Shown one piece after another: positions 8,454-21,600 of a stretch of DNA of 62,660 bases. The notes beneath the pieces are model-generated. The model did no database searches. It worked only from the letters and a program-made list of their open reading frames with translations, and was not told the DNA's origin. Positions within the stretch are counted from its first letter, which is position 1. Every line of letters begins with the position of its first letter. A program made the translations under genes and the position numbers. This DNA is from Bdellovibrionales bacterium (GTDB lineage Bacteria > Myxococcota > XYA12-FULL-58-9 > SYDY01): assembly GCA_005801425.1 (NCBI GenBank), contig SYDY01000042.1, forward strand, positions 1-62,660, in the 5' to 3' direction.

Positions 8454-11400
8454 GTGTTGCGCCGGTTGCATGCGAATGATCAGCACGTGCGAATTTTGAA
8501 AGCGTGCACGTCTCATCTCTTTCTGGGGTTCATTTGCCTTTTGAGCGCTTCTGCATGCAAAAAAAAGCATATTTCAGGAGGCGATGTTTCAAGACCCAGC
8601 TTGGCCCGCGATCTGGTTTTACCTGCTTTTACCAATAATCCTATCCTGCATTTGCGCGGAACACGTGCCCTCGGTGTTGCGGTCTACGAAATGCTCGATA
8701 CTGAAGGAAGCTCGCGCGCTATCACCAGCAATATCGATGTCACGGCATGGGAAGGGGACGTGAACCTTCGTGATGGGCCCAATACAATCACATTGTTTGG
8801 TGTGAGAGAGAATGTTCGAAGTGACAGGCTTGTTCTTGATCCGATCATTCTTGATAGGATTGCACCCCCAGCACCTGTTGTAAGTCCACTTTCAAAAACA
8901 ACGAAGGTGGCATCGGGTGGCGCTTCTTCTGTTGATTTTGCACTCGCAGGCACCAAAGAACGTTTCTCCGTGTTGGTTGCGCCGGTGGTTGAACAGGGGG
9001 TCGTGGTTCTTTTGACCGGCAATGCGTCGAATAGTGAAATTTGGTCTGCCACCGTGACGGTGCCTGTGGTTGGCGGAAACATATTGCAAACCCATATCGA
9101 TCTCCGTGTACGCGATCGTGCTGGAAATGTGAGCCCTGCAAAACAGGTCACGCTCAATGGAACTTCCGTTGAATCGCCTGAAGGTGTTGCACTCCAATTG
9201 CCAAATGGCGCTTCTTCAAAATCCATACTCCGCGTGGATTATGAACAGTTGCATGCATATACCAATTCGCCAGAACTTCTTTTTCGTGGTCAGCGCACAC
9301 TCGGAACCGACGTTCGTGTGGTGTGGTCAAAACGTGAATCGACTTTACAAGGCAATGGTATTGATAACGGTGCCGGCACATCATTCACGGCATCATTTGT
9401 TCTTGGCCAAGGGGGTACTGGAAAGGCTGATGGAACGTATGATGTTCAATTGTACGCGACAGTGCGAGGCGACGACAGCAAAAAAAGTTATGTTTGGCCT
9501 TGGATCATTGCGCTTGATACGATCCCACCCGCCGATCCCATCATTCGATCGCAAGGCGAACCCGTGGCCGGATCGTGGACCATTTCAGGTGATCGCGCCA
9601 GCGATTCAGAAGTTTTGTATGATATCACGTGTTTGGGAGGAAGTGATTCTTTCAACGATGTGCATGGTGTCAAATTCGTAGGATTCGATGACCGTGGCAA
9701 TTCCGTTTCTTCGGGACGCATTGGATTTCTTAATAAACAAATTCGCCTTCCGTGCACGTCGCAGGAAATTCGATTTTATGCCCGTGATGAAGTGGGTAAT
9801 CTGAGTCCCAATCCTGTTGTTTTTCAAATGAATGTACGGCCCGGTCCATCGGTACGTGTGGCCATTGACGGCATCGATTCTTCCAACGTCATGCCTTATG
9901 CGCAAGAAGTTTTCAGTGATTATTTGCTTCTGAAAGCGTTCATTACACCCTTGACCGACGATCCTGTGCAGAGCGTATCCTTTGTTGTTCTTAACGATGC
10001 GATGGAAATTGTGCGATCGGACGCTGTCCTTAGCAATCGCTCAGACGATGACCAAGAAACATTGTCATATTTTAAAACGCCATTGGCAGATCCGGTCATT
10101 GTGGGAGTTCTTCCTCATGGCCGTATGCGTGTTCAGGTGACTGCTGTTGCGGAAAGCGGCGCTGCGGGGATGGGGACGATATTTTTTGATGTTCCTGCAA
10201 TCAATTGGTTGCTTGGCTCAGGCACAGGCATTGCAGGCGATTTCCCAAGTATTACCGCATCATTTCGAAGTGTTGACGTGGCATGGGAAGAAAACTGCAC
10301 GATTGACAATTCGGCCAGTTGTGACCTGGCCTTGGATAATTTATCCGGTGTCCCAAAACAAATCGCGCCTAATATCTTTTATCGTCAAGCCTTGCGTTTA
10401 AACAGTGATGCTCCCATTGATTTCCAGTCATCCAATGCCCAACTTGTTTCGGCATGGGAGCCGTCTACGGCAAGCACAACACCTCTTGATGGGATTTCAC
10501 GTTCTCCGAGTATGGCAAATCAGAGGATTGTTTGGAGTGAGAGTGGCTTCGTTGCAACAAAAACAGAATTACAAAGCCCTCTGTCTTCAGGGATTGCAAC
10601 CCGTGATTTGAACAATCGGGATAACCCGATGCCCATATCACTGGTTGATGCACCTCGCATTTCTATGGACGCGCCCGAAATTGCTTCACTTACACCGGCG
10701 ATGGCGGTGGATACAAACAATGCATTGCATATGGCATGGGTCAATCGAACATTTCCCAAAATTTCAGGGACACTGGCGATTTTAGAAATCAGATATGGGA
10801 AGGGATCGACAACAGAAGATTTTCAAAGCGTACGTGTCGCGAGTGCCAATGCAAACACCGAATCGATCACCAGTGTTCAGCTTGCTGTCACATCATCAGG
10901 TGCTGCGTATGTTAGTTATATTAAAAGGGATACGGTTTCTTTGTGGAATTGCACAACTTCAGGATGCAACGTCATTGCTTTGCCGCAAGGCATGGACCGG
11001 GCCAAAGTTTCTTCATTGGCGAGTATGGATGACGTTCTTTTTATTTCTCTTTATGACCGAGGCACAGGTCTCGTGGCAAGTCGCGATCTCAAAGTACTGG
11101 TCCGCAGCGGGAACACATGGAAGAACGGTGTTGTTTCCAACGCATTTTCATTTGAACAGCCCAGTATCTCGCCTTCCATTTTCTTAAGTACGGTGGGTAT
11201 CAATGCCAATACATGGGCCATGTCATGGCTTGATGATGATGCGTCAAAAGCAACGCCCACAGGATTGAGCGGTCATGCACCAGATATGATCCGCGTCGCC
11301 TGTGGACGGATCTCATCGGGTGCCCTCATTGTTGATCCCCCTGTTTCTATTGCGCCACGTACGCCCAAACGGGGTGGTCGTTCTTCTCTTGCCTGGGATG

Positions 11401-11516
11401 GATCTGCACTGCACGTGGCATTTAGCGGCAGGCAAACCAAATCCGAGGGTGTGATCAATACGTCAGTTGGCCATCGCATACTCACCGCACTTGGAAATTG
11501 CGGAGGTGGCTTATGA
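8454..11516 (+). CDS. Large probable lipoprotein with Ig-like and propeller-like repeats
   Basis: A 1020-aa exported protein of unknown function. It starts at a GTG preceded by a purine-rich GAAGAGAAG. A hydrophobic stretch (LFLGFICLLSASAC) ends in a cysteine about 35 residues in, which suggests a relaxed lipobox. The first half has beta-rich segments of Ig-like flavour, each ending in phrases such as VRDRAGNVSPAK and FYARDEVGNLSPNP (spaced about 200-300 aa). The second half has repeated phrases such as LHMAWVNR, AAYVSYIKRD and WAMSWLDDD that resemble beta-propeller blades. The protein ends CGGGL. It is the first of three tightly spaced plus-strand genes for exported proteins (4-bp overlap with the next). 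I do not recognise a named family. Confidence 0.75.
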   Translation: MLRRLHANDQHVRILKACTSHLFLGFICLLSASACKKKHISGGDVSRPSLARDLVLPAFTNNPILHLRGTRALGVAVYEMLDTEGSSRAITSNIDVTAWEGDVNLRDGPNTITLFGVRENVRSDRLVLDPIILDRIAPPAPVVSPLSKTTKVASGGASSVDFALAGTKERFSVLVAPVVEQGVVVLLTGNASNSEIWSATVTVPVVGGNILQTHIDLRVRDRAGNVSPAKQVTLNGTSVESPEGVALQLPNGASSKSILRVDYEQLHAYTNSPELLFRGQRTLGTDVRVVWSKRESTLQGNGIDNGAGTSFTASFVLGQGGTGKADGTYDVQLYATVRGDDSKKSYVWPWIIALDTIPPADPIIRSQGEPVAGSWTISGDRASDSEVLYDITCLGGSDSFNDVHGVKFVGFDDRGNSVSSGRIGFLNKQIRLPCTSQEIRFYARDEVGNLSPNPVVFQMNVRPGPSVRVAIDGIDSSNVMPYAQEVFSDYLLLKAFITPLTDDPVQSVSFVVLNDAMEIVRSDAVLSNRSDDDQETLSYFKTPLADPVIVGVLPHGRMRVQVTAVAESGAAGMGTIFFDVPAINWLLGSGTGIAGDFPSITASFRSVDVAWEENCTIDNSASCDLALDNLSGVPKQIAPNIFYRQALRLNSDAPIDFQSSNAQLVSAWEPSTASTTPLDGISRSPSMANQRIVWSESGFVATKTELQSPLSSGIATRDLNNRDNPMPISLVDAPRISMDAPEIASLTPAMAVDTNNALHMAWVNRTFPKISGTLAILEIRYGKGSTTEDFQSVRVASANANTESITSVQLAVTSSGAAYVSYIKRDTVSLWNCTTSGCNVIALPQGMDRAKVSSLASMDDVLFISLYDRGTGLVASRDLKVLVRSGNTWKNGVVSNAFSFEQPSISPSIFLSTVGINANTWAMSWLDDDASKATPTGLSGHAPDMIRVACGRISSGALIVDPPVSIAPRTPKRGGRSSLAWDGSALHVAFSGRQTKSEGVINTSVGHRILTALGNCGGGL

Positions 11517-12613
11517 AACAAAACATGACGTCATCCCCGCGAAGGCGGGCACCCAGTGCGCTTCTCATTTTTTTCTTTCTCACAACATCATGCACAAAAA
11601 CCATCATTGATCCACCTACCCCCGGAAATACCCAATGCGCACAAGACGAAGATTGTTCTTCTGAAAAAATTTGTGTGGGTGGTCGATGCAATGATTTTCA
11701 ATGCGATGCCACGATTGCATGCCCCTTAAGTGAATTGTATTGCACCAATGCCACAGGGGTGAGGTGCCGAGGCGTTTGCACAGAGCATCGGTGTCTTCCT
11801 GCACTTCCGGTGGGCGATCCCTGTGAGTTTCCTTCCGATTGCGAAGACGATCAAACATGTATTCTGGGAGTTTGTGTAGAAAGCAGCGTAGGTTTCAATG
11901 TTTGCGAAGAATGCAAACCATTCGGTATCAATGCCGATGGACAATGTGTCGAGAATGAAATTAATTTCCCAAAACGTGCCAATGGTGAAGCATTTTGTCG
12001 TGATGGTGATGGAACTTCAGAGCATGATGCGTACTTGCGATCATGTCCTCAGGGCACACAATGCATGCCCAGTAGCCGATGTTGTACAAACGGAATATGT
12101 GCCGATGGTTCGAACTTATCGTGCAGCCATGAAGAATGCTTGGTGATTGAAGATTGCTCCGATGTATTTGGCCCTATTCCTGTACGCAACGTGGTGATTG
12201 CTCTGACTGAAAATTTATCGACCTCAGCAGGCATGGTTTTTTCATGTTTGAGCTCAGCACAAACATTGGGAACTTTGCGCGTTTCTGTTCCTGATGGAAT
12301 TGTCGTTTCTGAAGACGATCTGATGTTTGTGGGTATCGCGGCTGGCGACACAAAATTCCGCTTAGGCGGCATGGGACTATCGGGCTTTGATGCGTTTGGA
12401 AATGATGTGACCTCAAGCTTGGGTGAATCGGCCGATAAAGCACGTGTCACCGAAATGCTTGTGCGTGCAACGGTACTGACCGAGGGCGCTGGTGGTGATG
12501 CATTGCTTCTATGGAACGGTATTCAAGATGGTGAACTGGTAAGTCCCGAAGTGATCCTCGAAATCGTTTATTTACCACGCTCAGCGCGATGCGCTTACGA
12601 CCAAGTTCCATGA
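11513..12613 (+). CDS. Cys-rich lipoprotein
   Basis: A 366-aa predicted lipoprotein. The chosen ATG (11513) has GGAGGT five bases upstream and overlaps the preceding stop as ATGA, which implies translational coupling; an in-frame upstream start would extend into the previous gene and lacks this site. A hydrophobic segment ends LTTSC, a lipobox-like site. Residues 35-130 are cysteine-rich with short modules of the type CAQDEDCSSEKICVGGRC, common in secreted Myxococcota proteins. Residues 180-366 are beta-rich and cysteine-poor. Residues 6-14 (TSSPRRRAP) are encoded by a palindromic repeat inserted in frame near the 5' end. Neighbours suggest it works with the 1020-aa and 3547-aa exported proteins. 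Function unknown. Confidence 0.78.
   Translation: MKQNMTSSPRRRAPSALLIFFFLTTSCTKTIIDPPTPGNTQCAQDEDCSSEKICVGGRCNDFQCDATIACPLSELYCTNATGVRCRGVCTEHRCLPALPVGDPCEFPSDCEDDQTCILGVCVESSVGFNVCEECKPFGINADGQCVENEINFPKRANGEAFCRDGDGTSEHDAYLRSCPQGTQCMPSSRCCTNGICADGSNLSCSHEECLVIEDCSDVFGPIPVRNVVIALTENLSTSAGMVFSCLSSAQTLGTLRVSVPDGIVVSEDDLMFVGIAAGDTKFRLGGMGLSGFDAFGNDVTSSLGESADKARVTEMLVRATVLTEGAGGDALLLWNGIQDGELVSPEVILEIVYLPRSARCAYDQVP
11530..11556. repeat. Palindromic repeat, GTCATCCCCGCG family, inside the lipoprotein gene
   Basis: The sequence begins GTCATCCCCGCGAAGGCGGG and can fold with a CCCGC/GCGGG stem. The same element, with compensatory changes, occurs at 34541, 41630 and 57158. Here it lies inside the signal-peptide region of the lipoprotein gene and is read in frame. 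Confidence 0.75.
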
Positions 12614-12649
12614 GGAACTTTTTTTATCGCATGTAAGAGGGAAGTCGTC

Positions 12650-15600
12650 ATGGGTGTTTTTGCCGAGGCCGTTGGAATGTTTTGGCGTAGCATGGCCGTG
12701 ATTCTGTTTCTTGCAATGACATCCGATGTCTATGCAGCAACCTCACGGTGTGGATCGGGAGTTCCTACGTTCTGTTTTAATAATTTATCTGCGATCCAAG
12801 AACTCAATGGTGTGATCGATCCCGCACCTTTGCCTTCCTCACCGTTGGTGCGTGCTCAGGAATGTTTGGCGCGTAGCAGTGATGTTGACCCTTCAGGTAC
12901 TTTGCGTGAGCTTGTGGTCGATCTCCAGCCTGAACGCTGGTTTGATATTCGGCATCCTACGGCATCGGGTATTTTTACCTCAATTAAAATAGACGCTCCC
13001 GCGGGCACAAGGATTTTTTGGGAAGAAGGATCGCGCGTTATAGAAGGCGTTTCAGGGACCAACGGAAGTTTTGTCACAGCCACGCGATTCCGCGTGATCC
13101 TCGATGATACAGTGAATACATGGGCATTGCCCAGCGGCATCCAAGATGGGACGGTATGTGGTCCGTTGCATCGCTGCTGGCAGAGTGTGTTGACGGTTAC
13201 GTACCGTGCGGGGGCACGCGGAACAACCGATACAAACACAACCACGGTGCGATATGTGATGAGAGATTCGGAACCGCCCAGTTCTTCGATACCTTCTCCG
13301 ACGATATCTCTTTCTTGCAATGGACCCAATGGTTTTGATCCTGTTCGGTATGTAAGTACATTGCCCAATGTGGGAAGTGAAACACCCTTGCAAAAAAAAC
13401 GACGTATTTTACGTACGCTTTTTCTTTGGCCAGGTGACTATCTTGCGCAGGATGCATGCGATGGTTTGATTCAGGAGGACATCGTTGGATCACTCGAATT
13501 ACAAAACTGGGCACGAGAACAAGCATTGATCTATCCAAGCGCAGGTTATTCACCCAATTTTGTTTTAGGCGATAGTCCTATTGCTTTTGGTGAAAATATT
13601 ATAACGATCAATGCGACCGACAGAGCGGGTCTTCGTGTCACCGATGCGTCCAATGTTCAGGTGGAACCGCAATTCAAAATTATTGTTTCGGATCTTCAAC
13701 CACCCCGCACGTCAATGATTGCGACACCCTCCGACCAAACCGTATACGTTGCACGAAGACAATGTACATCCCAGGAAACAGGTCTTGATGGTGCATGGGT
13801 TTCTTTGCCTAAGCCGCGTTTAACAGGAACAGGTGTTGATGAATGCCTTGCCGACAAAGATTTGATTTATCGTTGGCGGTTGACCAATAAAAGCACATCG
13901 GCAGTGGTTGTCTCTTTATCGCGTATTCAAAATGTTTGCGTTCCACTCCCTGCTGCAGGCGTGGGCGATACGTATCGCGTGGATGCGATTGTAGAAGATT
14001 TTTCTCGCAATCAAACGGTTAAAACATTTGAAATGAATGTCAAACTGATTGCTCCTGCAGGTCTCGTCGTGCATAATTTGAGAACACATTATGGATATCG
14101 CTCTGATTTAGGGGCAGGCGCTTCTGATACGCTAAATCCTCCGCTGATTAATGCTTACGCTTGCGAATCGGGACTTGCAGGATGTGATGCGGAACACCCT
14201 CTTGATGGCGTAATATGGAACATTTCGGGTATTGCTGGGGCCCCTCCGCCAAGTACGGAATGTTCGGATGGGACATTTTGTACGCGACTTAATATTCCGG
14301 GGACCTATTGCCCCCTTGTGATTACGGCAACCAAAGATTCGAAATTGGGTATCAGTGGTGCGATGTGTTTTTCGATCGATGGCGATTCTCCTACCGTGAC
14401 GGGATTTCGTTTGCAGGAGCAAGGGGCAGGAACCCTTGTGGATATTTCTCCCACGGAGGGTGTGCTCACGATTGATGCAGCCCAGTCACTTTTGCCGACG
14501 GTGAGTATTCAAGATCTTGGGGGTCAAGTACGCAGCGGAATTCGTCGCATAGAAACATTTATTGATTATGTTTCACCCTCTGACCCAGGTATTCGGATCC
14601 AATATCAAGACTATCGATGTGGCATGACCGTTCCAAGCGATGGCGAACTTTCATTTTGCTCTGCATACAAAACGCGTGAGATATGCAGTGACTCCGATCT
14701 TGAGGGTGTGTGTCATTGGATCAGGTGTGAAGATTTTTCGAGTGGTTCGAATAGTCAACTTTCACCAGAGGAACAAAGTTTTTGGGGCAATCAAGGCAAT
14801 CGACTCGGTTGCGAAGCGTTGGGTTCGTATTGTGCATGGAATGATGGCCCCAAAACATGCACGACACGGGAAGATCTTCCTTCGGAGGTTGATCTTCGTT
14901 GCATGGGGTCATCCACGAAAGACGCATGTGAATCATGGAACGGCTTATGTTTATGGAACAGTGATACATGTCTTTTAAATAACGACCGACCACGTCGTGA
15001 ATGGTGTTCTGACAGACCGCCATGCCCACTTGTTGCGACTCTTCAAGGATGTGGAGAATTGCAATCGGATGTTTGTATCGGCGGTATTTTGCATCTCGAC
15101 CCATCGGCTCTTCCACAAAATGCAACGCATACAATCAGTGTTATTGTGACTGATGCGGCAGGAAAACAACGCCACGAGACGATAGGTCCCATCGTCTCCT
15201 CTCCATTTTTAGCAGGACTTGCAGCACTGGCAGAAGATCCCGCCCTTGCACTGTGTGCAGATGCCCAACGCGCGATCCGGACGGCTGCCCTTCATGGTGC
15301 TGACGGAATAACGACTTTATTTCGTACCAATATCGGACAAGCACTCGCATTCATGCGCGCTGCAGACAGGGCCATCATGACCTGTCCAGCACTGACATCG
15401 GCTGATGCATTGACGTTGCGATTGACTTTGGTCTCACGTCTTGTTTCTGCGGTAAACGCGATTCAAGGCGCACATCTTTCAGAAATCCAATCACTAGAAA
15501 AAGAAGTGGGCCGTTTAAGCGGCGCTTCTTGGGATATGCTTGAAAGTTCACGCACTGCGGTGAATGGTTCAAATCGTAAATTTCTTATCGATGTGATCGC

Positions 15601-18600
15601 CCGTGACAACAGTACAGGGCAAGCAGAAAGTCGTAAAATTGATACAGGCTATCGGATGTATCCTGATGAAATTGTGGCTCGATCTTCCGCGCTGCTTGGT
15701 GATGCCCGACAAAGGCTCTCACAAGCCCATAGCAATCAGATCAGCAATGACATTTTGAAGGCCAATCAAGATCTGGAATACGTCGTTGAAAAATCAATGC
15801 AGGCTTTTTCTCAATTGGAATGGCTTTACTCCGATGCTACCTATGCAAAACTCTTGGGTGTCCCCGCGCTGAAAATAGAAGCCAAGGATATTCAAACCAA
15901 TGCCATGTTATCGACGGGGATGGGTTATTTTCGTGCAGAAAATGATGCTGCAGATTTTGGTCTCCGTACAGCGCTTGCGCTGAAACGTCAGCTTACGGAT
16001 TACCAAGCCATGATGGCGTATCTTTCCTCTGAATCAAGTGGAAGTTACAGCAAAATTGCAGCGCCCGTTGAAACCAATCTTGCATTGGTTGTGCAGCTTT
16101 TAACAGGGGAAGGTTCCACCGTGGGTGGTGGCTATGTTCCGGGAAGTTTTATTGATTGGTTTTCACGTTTGGGTGATGGTGTCACAACATTAAGCCCAAG
16201 CGTCGGCAATGAAGAAATTGTTCTCCAAATCTACATGACTGCGATTCGTGCAATACGTCTCATGCAGCAAGTCGAACGTGATAGCGGATATACGGTCTAT
16301 ACACGGGGCTGGGAAACAGCGCTTTCATTGTTACTTCAATATGCCGGTAATTTTTCTATTTATGAAGGCGCGACATCGCTTTACAATCTTTTTTCAGCCG
16401 ATTTACTGAGTGATATTGGGAAGAAGCCCGAAAATTCCGATGGGATCAATTTTCAGCCCATCGGACAATCCATGGAATGTCTGTATTCCTCGTATGTGAG
16501 CGATATTGGCCGAGGCCGATTGAACCTCCCAATGGATTGCGGTCGATTTTCGCTTCAAGCAAGTTGTGAGGATGATCTCATAGCGGGTCCAGCATGCGAA
16601 TGGACAGTGTCCACATCGGGTATTGGTGGATGTGTGTATGCGGGTGGCCCCGATCGCTCACTGATGAATGCAGAATGCTTAATGCTTCATGTGTATAATT
16701 CCTATTATCCCGGTGCAGGTATCGATGGACTTTCCATTCCGTTTGATGGAAATTCTGGGACCATTGTGCCTGGCGTCGGAATTTCTGGTTTTCCGATTAA
16801 AAGCGATCCGTTTATTGATTTAAAGAAACTGAAAACAGATCTCACCGTGGGCACAGGTGCAGAGCCACCTTCAGAGCTTTTATGCGCACACTTGGCGGAT
16901 GTTGCAAGGCCGCGTTTTCTTCGTACCAGTGTTCTCGATGCAGGATGGTCAAGGCCTGACAAATCGTGCCCATGTTTTGGCAAAGCGGTTGCGCAGGGGG
17001 TATGTGGAAGCAACGATATTTCAACAGCGTCAGGTGTAGAAAATTGCTGTCGAAAAGATGATGGTTCTTGCAATCCGGATCGATGTCTCCCCCTTGAATC
17101 GGGCGCAAGGCCTGTGTGTGGTGTTAAATGCACTCGCGAGGTTGGAAGCACCGAATGTCCGGAAGGATGTGCTTTAACGGGTGACGGAAATTTTTGTTAT
17201 GCAATTTTGGATGACAAAAATTGCGATGGTGTCGACAACAATTGCAATGGCATTGTTGATGAAGGATTTTCTGGCATAAGCTGCCACCCAGATAAACTAA
17301 ATACGGTATGCGATACATTTCAACGATGCGTTGCGGGATCAACCCAATGTGATCCTGCCTTAACGGGAAGTCCTGAGGTTTGCGATGGTTTTGATAACAA
17401 TTGCGATGGCCTGGTTGACAATAACACGCCTACGTTTGATTGCGGTGAAGGAAGTTGTGCTGACAAACTGACGTGTATCGAAGGAAATTATCCCGCATGC
17501 TCACCACGTATCCCGCCGCTCATCATGGATCTCGATGCGCGTGCAAGCAAGCCATTGTGCACAAGTGCAGCACAGTATCTGCCGATTAATATATCCATCC
17601 CAGACACCAACACCTGTATTCCTCTTTGCAAGGATTGGCCAAATTTGCCCGTTTGCTCAGGTGTTTCGCAATCTCATTGCTGCGTCCCATTGGTGGCCGT
17701 GTGTCGCAGTTTAGATGGATTTCAAAAATCAAAGTTACATTGTGCAGACTTTAATAATAAACAGTTTGCATGCATGAGCGATGGTGTGTGCCGTTGGTCT
17801 TCAGGAAATTGTCTGCCACGTTGTGAACCTGTTTGTGAATGGGATATCGGAAGATTTAGCAACGATCTTTCTGTTCACTGCATACCAACATGTGCAGTCA
17901 CTGATAGAAGCCACTCCAATCGGTGTATTGAGGCATGGGTTTCCGAACATATTCTGTCGGGTGGGCAAGCAGAGCTTGCATGTGATCGCATCGATAACGA
18001 TTGTGATTTTGGATTTGATGAAGGCATTGATAATGATCTTGACGGCAATGCTTGTTCGCCTGATCTCAATTGTGTGATCAAGGCAAGTGAATTGGACTGC
18101 AATGCCACCAATGGTTGCCTCTGGTTTGGTGGTTCTTGCATTACGACACCCCAATGTTCCTCTTTTACGTCCGTAGGAACATGCACAGGAAAAATTGGAT
18201 GTGTATGGTCGGATGTTGGTTCAGGGGCTTGTGTTCCTACCTGGAAATGCGAGCGGCAAGGGCTTGATGATAGAACTTGTCGAGAAGTCTCGCGCGATTG
18301 TACTTCGGGGATTACTGAAGCTTCTTGCATTTTGGCAGGATGCACATGGAATGTGAATACATGTGTGGTGCCTGGTGTTGATATCTTGCATTTGGATTGT
18401 GATGATAGCAATTCGGGAAATTTTTACGGCAACATAGAGCGATGTGATGGCTTCGATAACAATTGCAATGCCACGTTGACTTCGGGTGTCGATGAAAAAC
18501 TTCAAAATGCCTGTGGTGTTTGTGCTGATGTAAGCTGTCCTTCGTATCCAGATAAAGAAGGCCTTATTGATGTGTCTTCGTCGAACGATCACACAGGAAC

Positions 18601-21600
18601 GACGACGGGCGACGATGGTACCGGTGTGACCATCGAAAGTGCCTTTACACCGTTTGCTTTTCCCGCACTTCAGCATGATATCGTCTCGAAAATAAATACA
18701 GATCCCAATTCGGGTTTCTATGGTGCACAACAAGCAGCCTACTGCTCCGCGATCACCTATGGCTACAATGCGTGGTATAAAAACGATTGTACGGGGATTT
18801 CTTCACAAGACCCATGCATTGTTAATAACATGTGCGAGTGGCGCGGAGGTTCGTGTCAGCGAAAAGTTGATTATGCGCCTGATGTTCGTGCCGGTGTCGG
18901 TTGTGATGGCACGTACAATCGTGACTTATATCGCGCAAGTGGTCGTGACACGCAACGGCCGTCGCGTACAGCGTATAAGCCGGCAGATTTCTCCCTGTTT
19001 GTCGCAAATCGTATTGATGGATTTTCGGGTTCGACCGCAGGTTCTATGACCAAGATCATCACGGATTCAAACCGATGTCCCGATCGTGATTATTCAGGAA
19101 GTATCAGAACATCCCAACTTCCCGCATCACCAGGGCTCGCGACACGTATGATCCAGTTTGATACGGACTATGATGGTATTGATGACTGGTTTGAATTTAT
19201 CGATACCAGCAGTGGTCTTGCGCAGCGTCAGCCGGCTCGTCTGCAGGTGGCAATGAAAGTCAATGCGGATCCAGCATGTACTTCCTATGGTATTTCTCGG
19301 ACGACACTGGGGGATGGTACATCGAACTCTGAAGGCTTTTGCAGTGGGGGTGGACCCTCGGATGGCTGTTCCGCAATAGCAAGCCAATCGAGTTGTGGCT
19401 TACCATGCACATGGGTGATCAATTCGATTATTCGATCGGGTCAATGTGGACCCACAGTAGGGTGCCGTTCACTTGCGTCACAATCGGCATGTATTGGACA
19501 AAGTGGTTGTTCTTGGATCAATGATCCTGGTGTTTACGATCGCGATGGAACAAAAATTTACGATATCAGCCCCACAGGGTGCGGCCGCCCTCCCGAAAAT
19601 AAAATCGAATTTTGGGGTGATTTTGACGAATGCATCGCGTGGACGTATGTGCCGACACTGTGTGACGGTCGCGATGAGAGCAATTGTGGGCTCCAAGGGG
19701 CTTGTCAATGGAATAGTGGTGCATGTGTGGCGCGCGATTTTTGCAGCCAGTACACTACCGCTAACCTGTGTAACAGTTATCACAATGTATGTGCATTCTC
19801 GGGAACGAGTTGTGTTTTAAAAAATACATATTCGTTGGCATTTTATCGTGGGCTTATGCGCAATATTTCGGTGGATCGTGAGGGTCATGTATGGGCCTCT
19901 GGAAACGAAATGAGTCCTATGTATCGGGTGGAACAACGCAATGCCACCGATGTTCAACGATTGACGGGACTTGCGCAGCGCCCTGTGATTAATGCGTGGA
20001 TCTCGCTTGATACGAATTCTGTTAGTGCTAGTCGTCGCGAAACACCGCGTATGTATGGAAGCGCCATCAACAATGGTATTTTGTGGGTGATTAATATTCA
20101 ATCAGGAACCGCGATCGCGATTAACACAAATCCCAATCCTGTATGGATCCCAGCTTATCCTGACTCTGGAAGTGGAACATCAACTGCGAAACCTGCCAAT
20201 TATTACCCCTATGGATTTCGTTTAGAATCGTTTACCCGAGATGATGCCTTGGATATCAATGAAGGTTCAACCCGTTTGATCCGCATGCCTACGGTGACGT
20301 ACTACCATCTGGATGCAAGCCTGCATCCAACCACGGGCAACACAGCCCACTGGACGGATACGTATGATGGAGGTCCCAGTACAGACGCATCCACCAGGCA
20401 GCAATGGGCCGATGTTCGTGATACTGGAACGATGTATGATTTCTTAAGCATGCAGCCTGAAACCGTGTTGCCTGCTGGAATGCGAGAAAATCTGGCGCCT
20501 GCTGGCGATGGCGATCCGAGCCAACCCAATGGAGGTCGCGGTGCTTATGGTTTTGCGGTCGATTTGAATCAACGTGTTTTTTCTGGACCCATGTTTCCAT
20601 CGAGTCTTGGCGGATCGCCTGACCATCTCATGACATTTGTGGCTGCCATGTTTGATCCTGCATTGGCACGCAATCCACGGCATGCGTGGTGGACACCGGG
20701 ACATTGTTCGGCGGGTGTTGATGCCACAAGTTGTCATGCATTGGGTGGATGCACGTGGACCGTTCCAGCGGGTGAATTGGGTGCGCGTTGCGTGAATGAG
20801 GCGGAACAATGCTTCGGGCGTCCTGTGGCAAGCAAAAATCGCTGCAATGAGCGTTGGGGTTGTGAATGGTCCGGTTCAGCCTGTCTTATTTCGTGTGCAG
20901 CGTATACCAACCAAGATGAATGCAATGCCTATTCAGGTGCGTGCACCTGGGGTGGTACATTGGGATGTATCGGAAAAAATGCCGTGGGGTGTGGTAAAAA
21001 AGCAAGCATAGACTCGCATAATACGCTAAGCGAATGTGAATCTACTTTTGCAGGACATTCAGGATGCGAATTGCGCAACAGCAAGTGCAGCCCAAAAACG
21101 TTTTTATGTTCAGGGAAAACAGAACCCAACTGCAATGTGGCGCAAGGATGTATGTGGTCGGCGATCCCATTACCTGGGCAATGCATCGTTAATGCGAACA
21201 GCGCAGCTTTTGCTGCAACATGGACATCGGGTACATGTGCTGGTTCGGACGCCAAGGGATGTTCTGCGCGGGGACATTGTCTGTGGCAAGATGGTGTATG
21301 CATCGATGACCCACGTCTTCATGTGTTGGCTTCCTCATGCGATGACATGCCTCCGCTTGATTGTCGTCCTACAACAGCAACGAGCAGCAGTCTTTGCAGC
21401 TTAACACCGGCTGTGCTTGAAGGAACAGCGCGTATTTCTGCAAGTGATGGTACACTCATCAGTGCCACCTGTGACTGGTTTCCTGCATCGGCAGAATATG
21501 ATGCGCAATGTCGCCCATCCACGCGCATTGAGCGTCGTCCTGGTTATTATCAGTGGTTGTGTCACGAAATTGGAAATCAAACGGATTGTCAGGCACGTGC

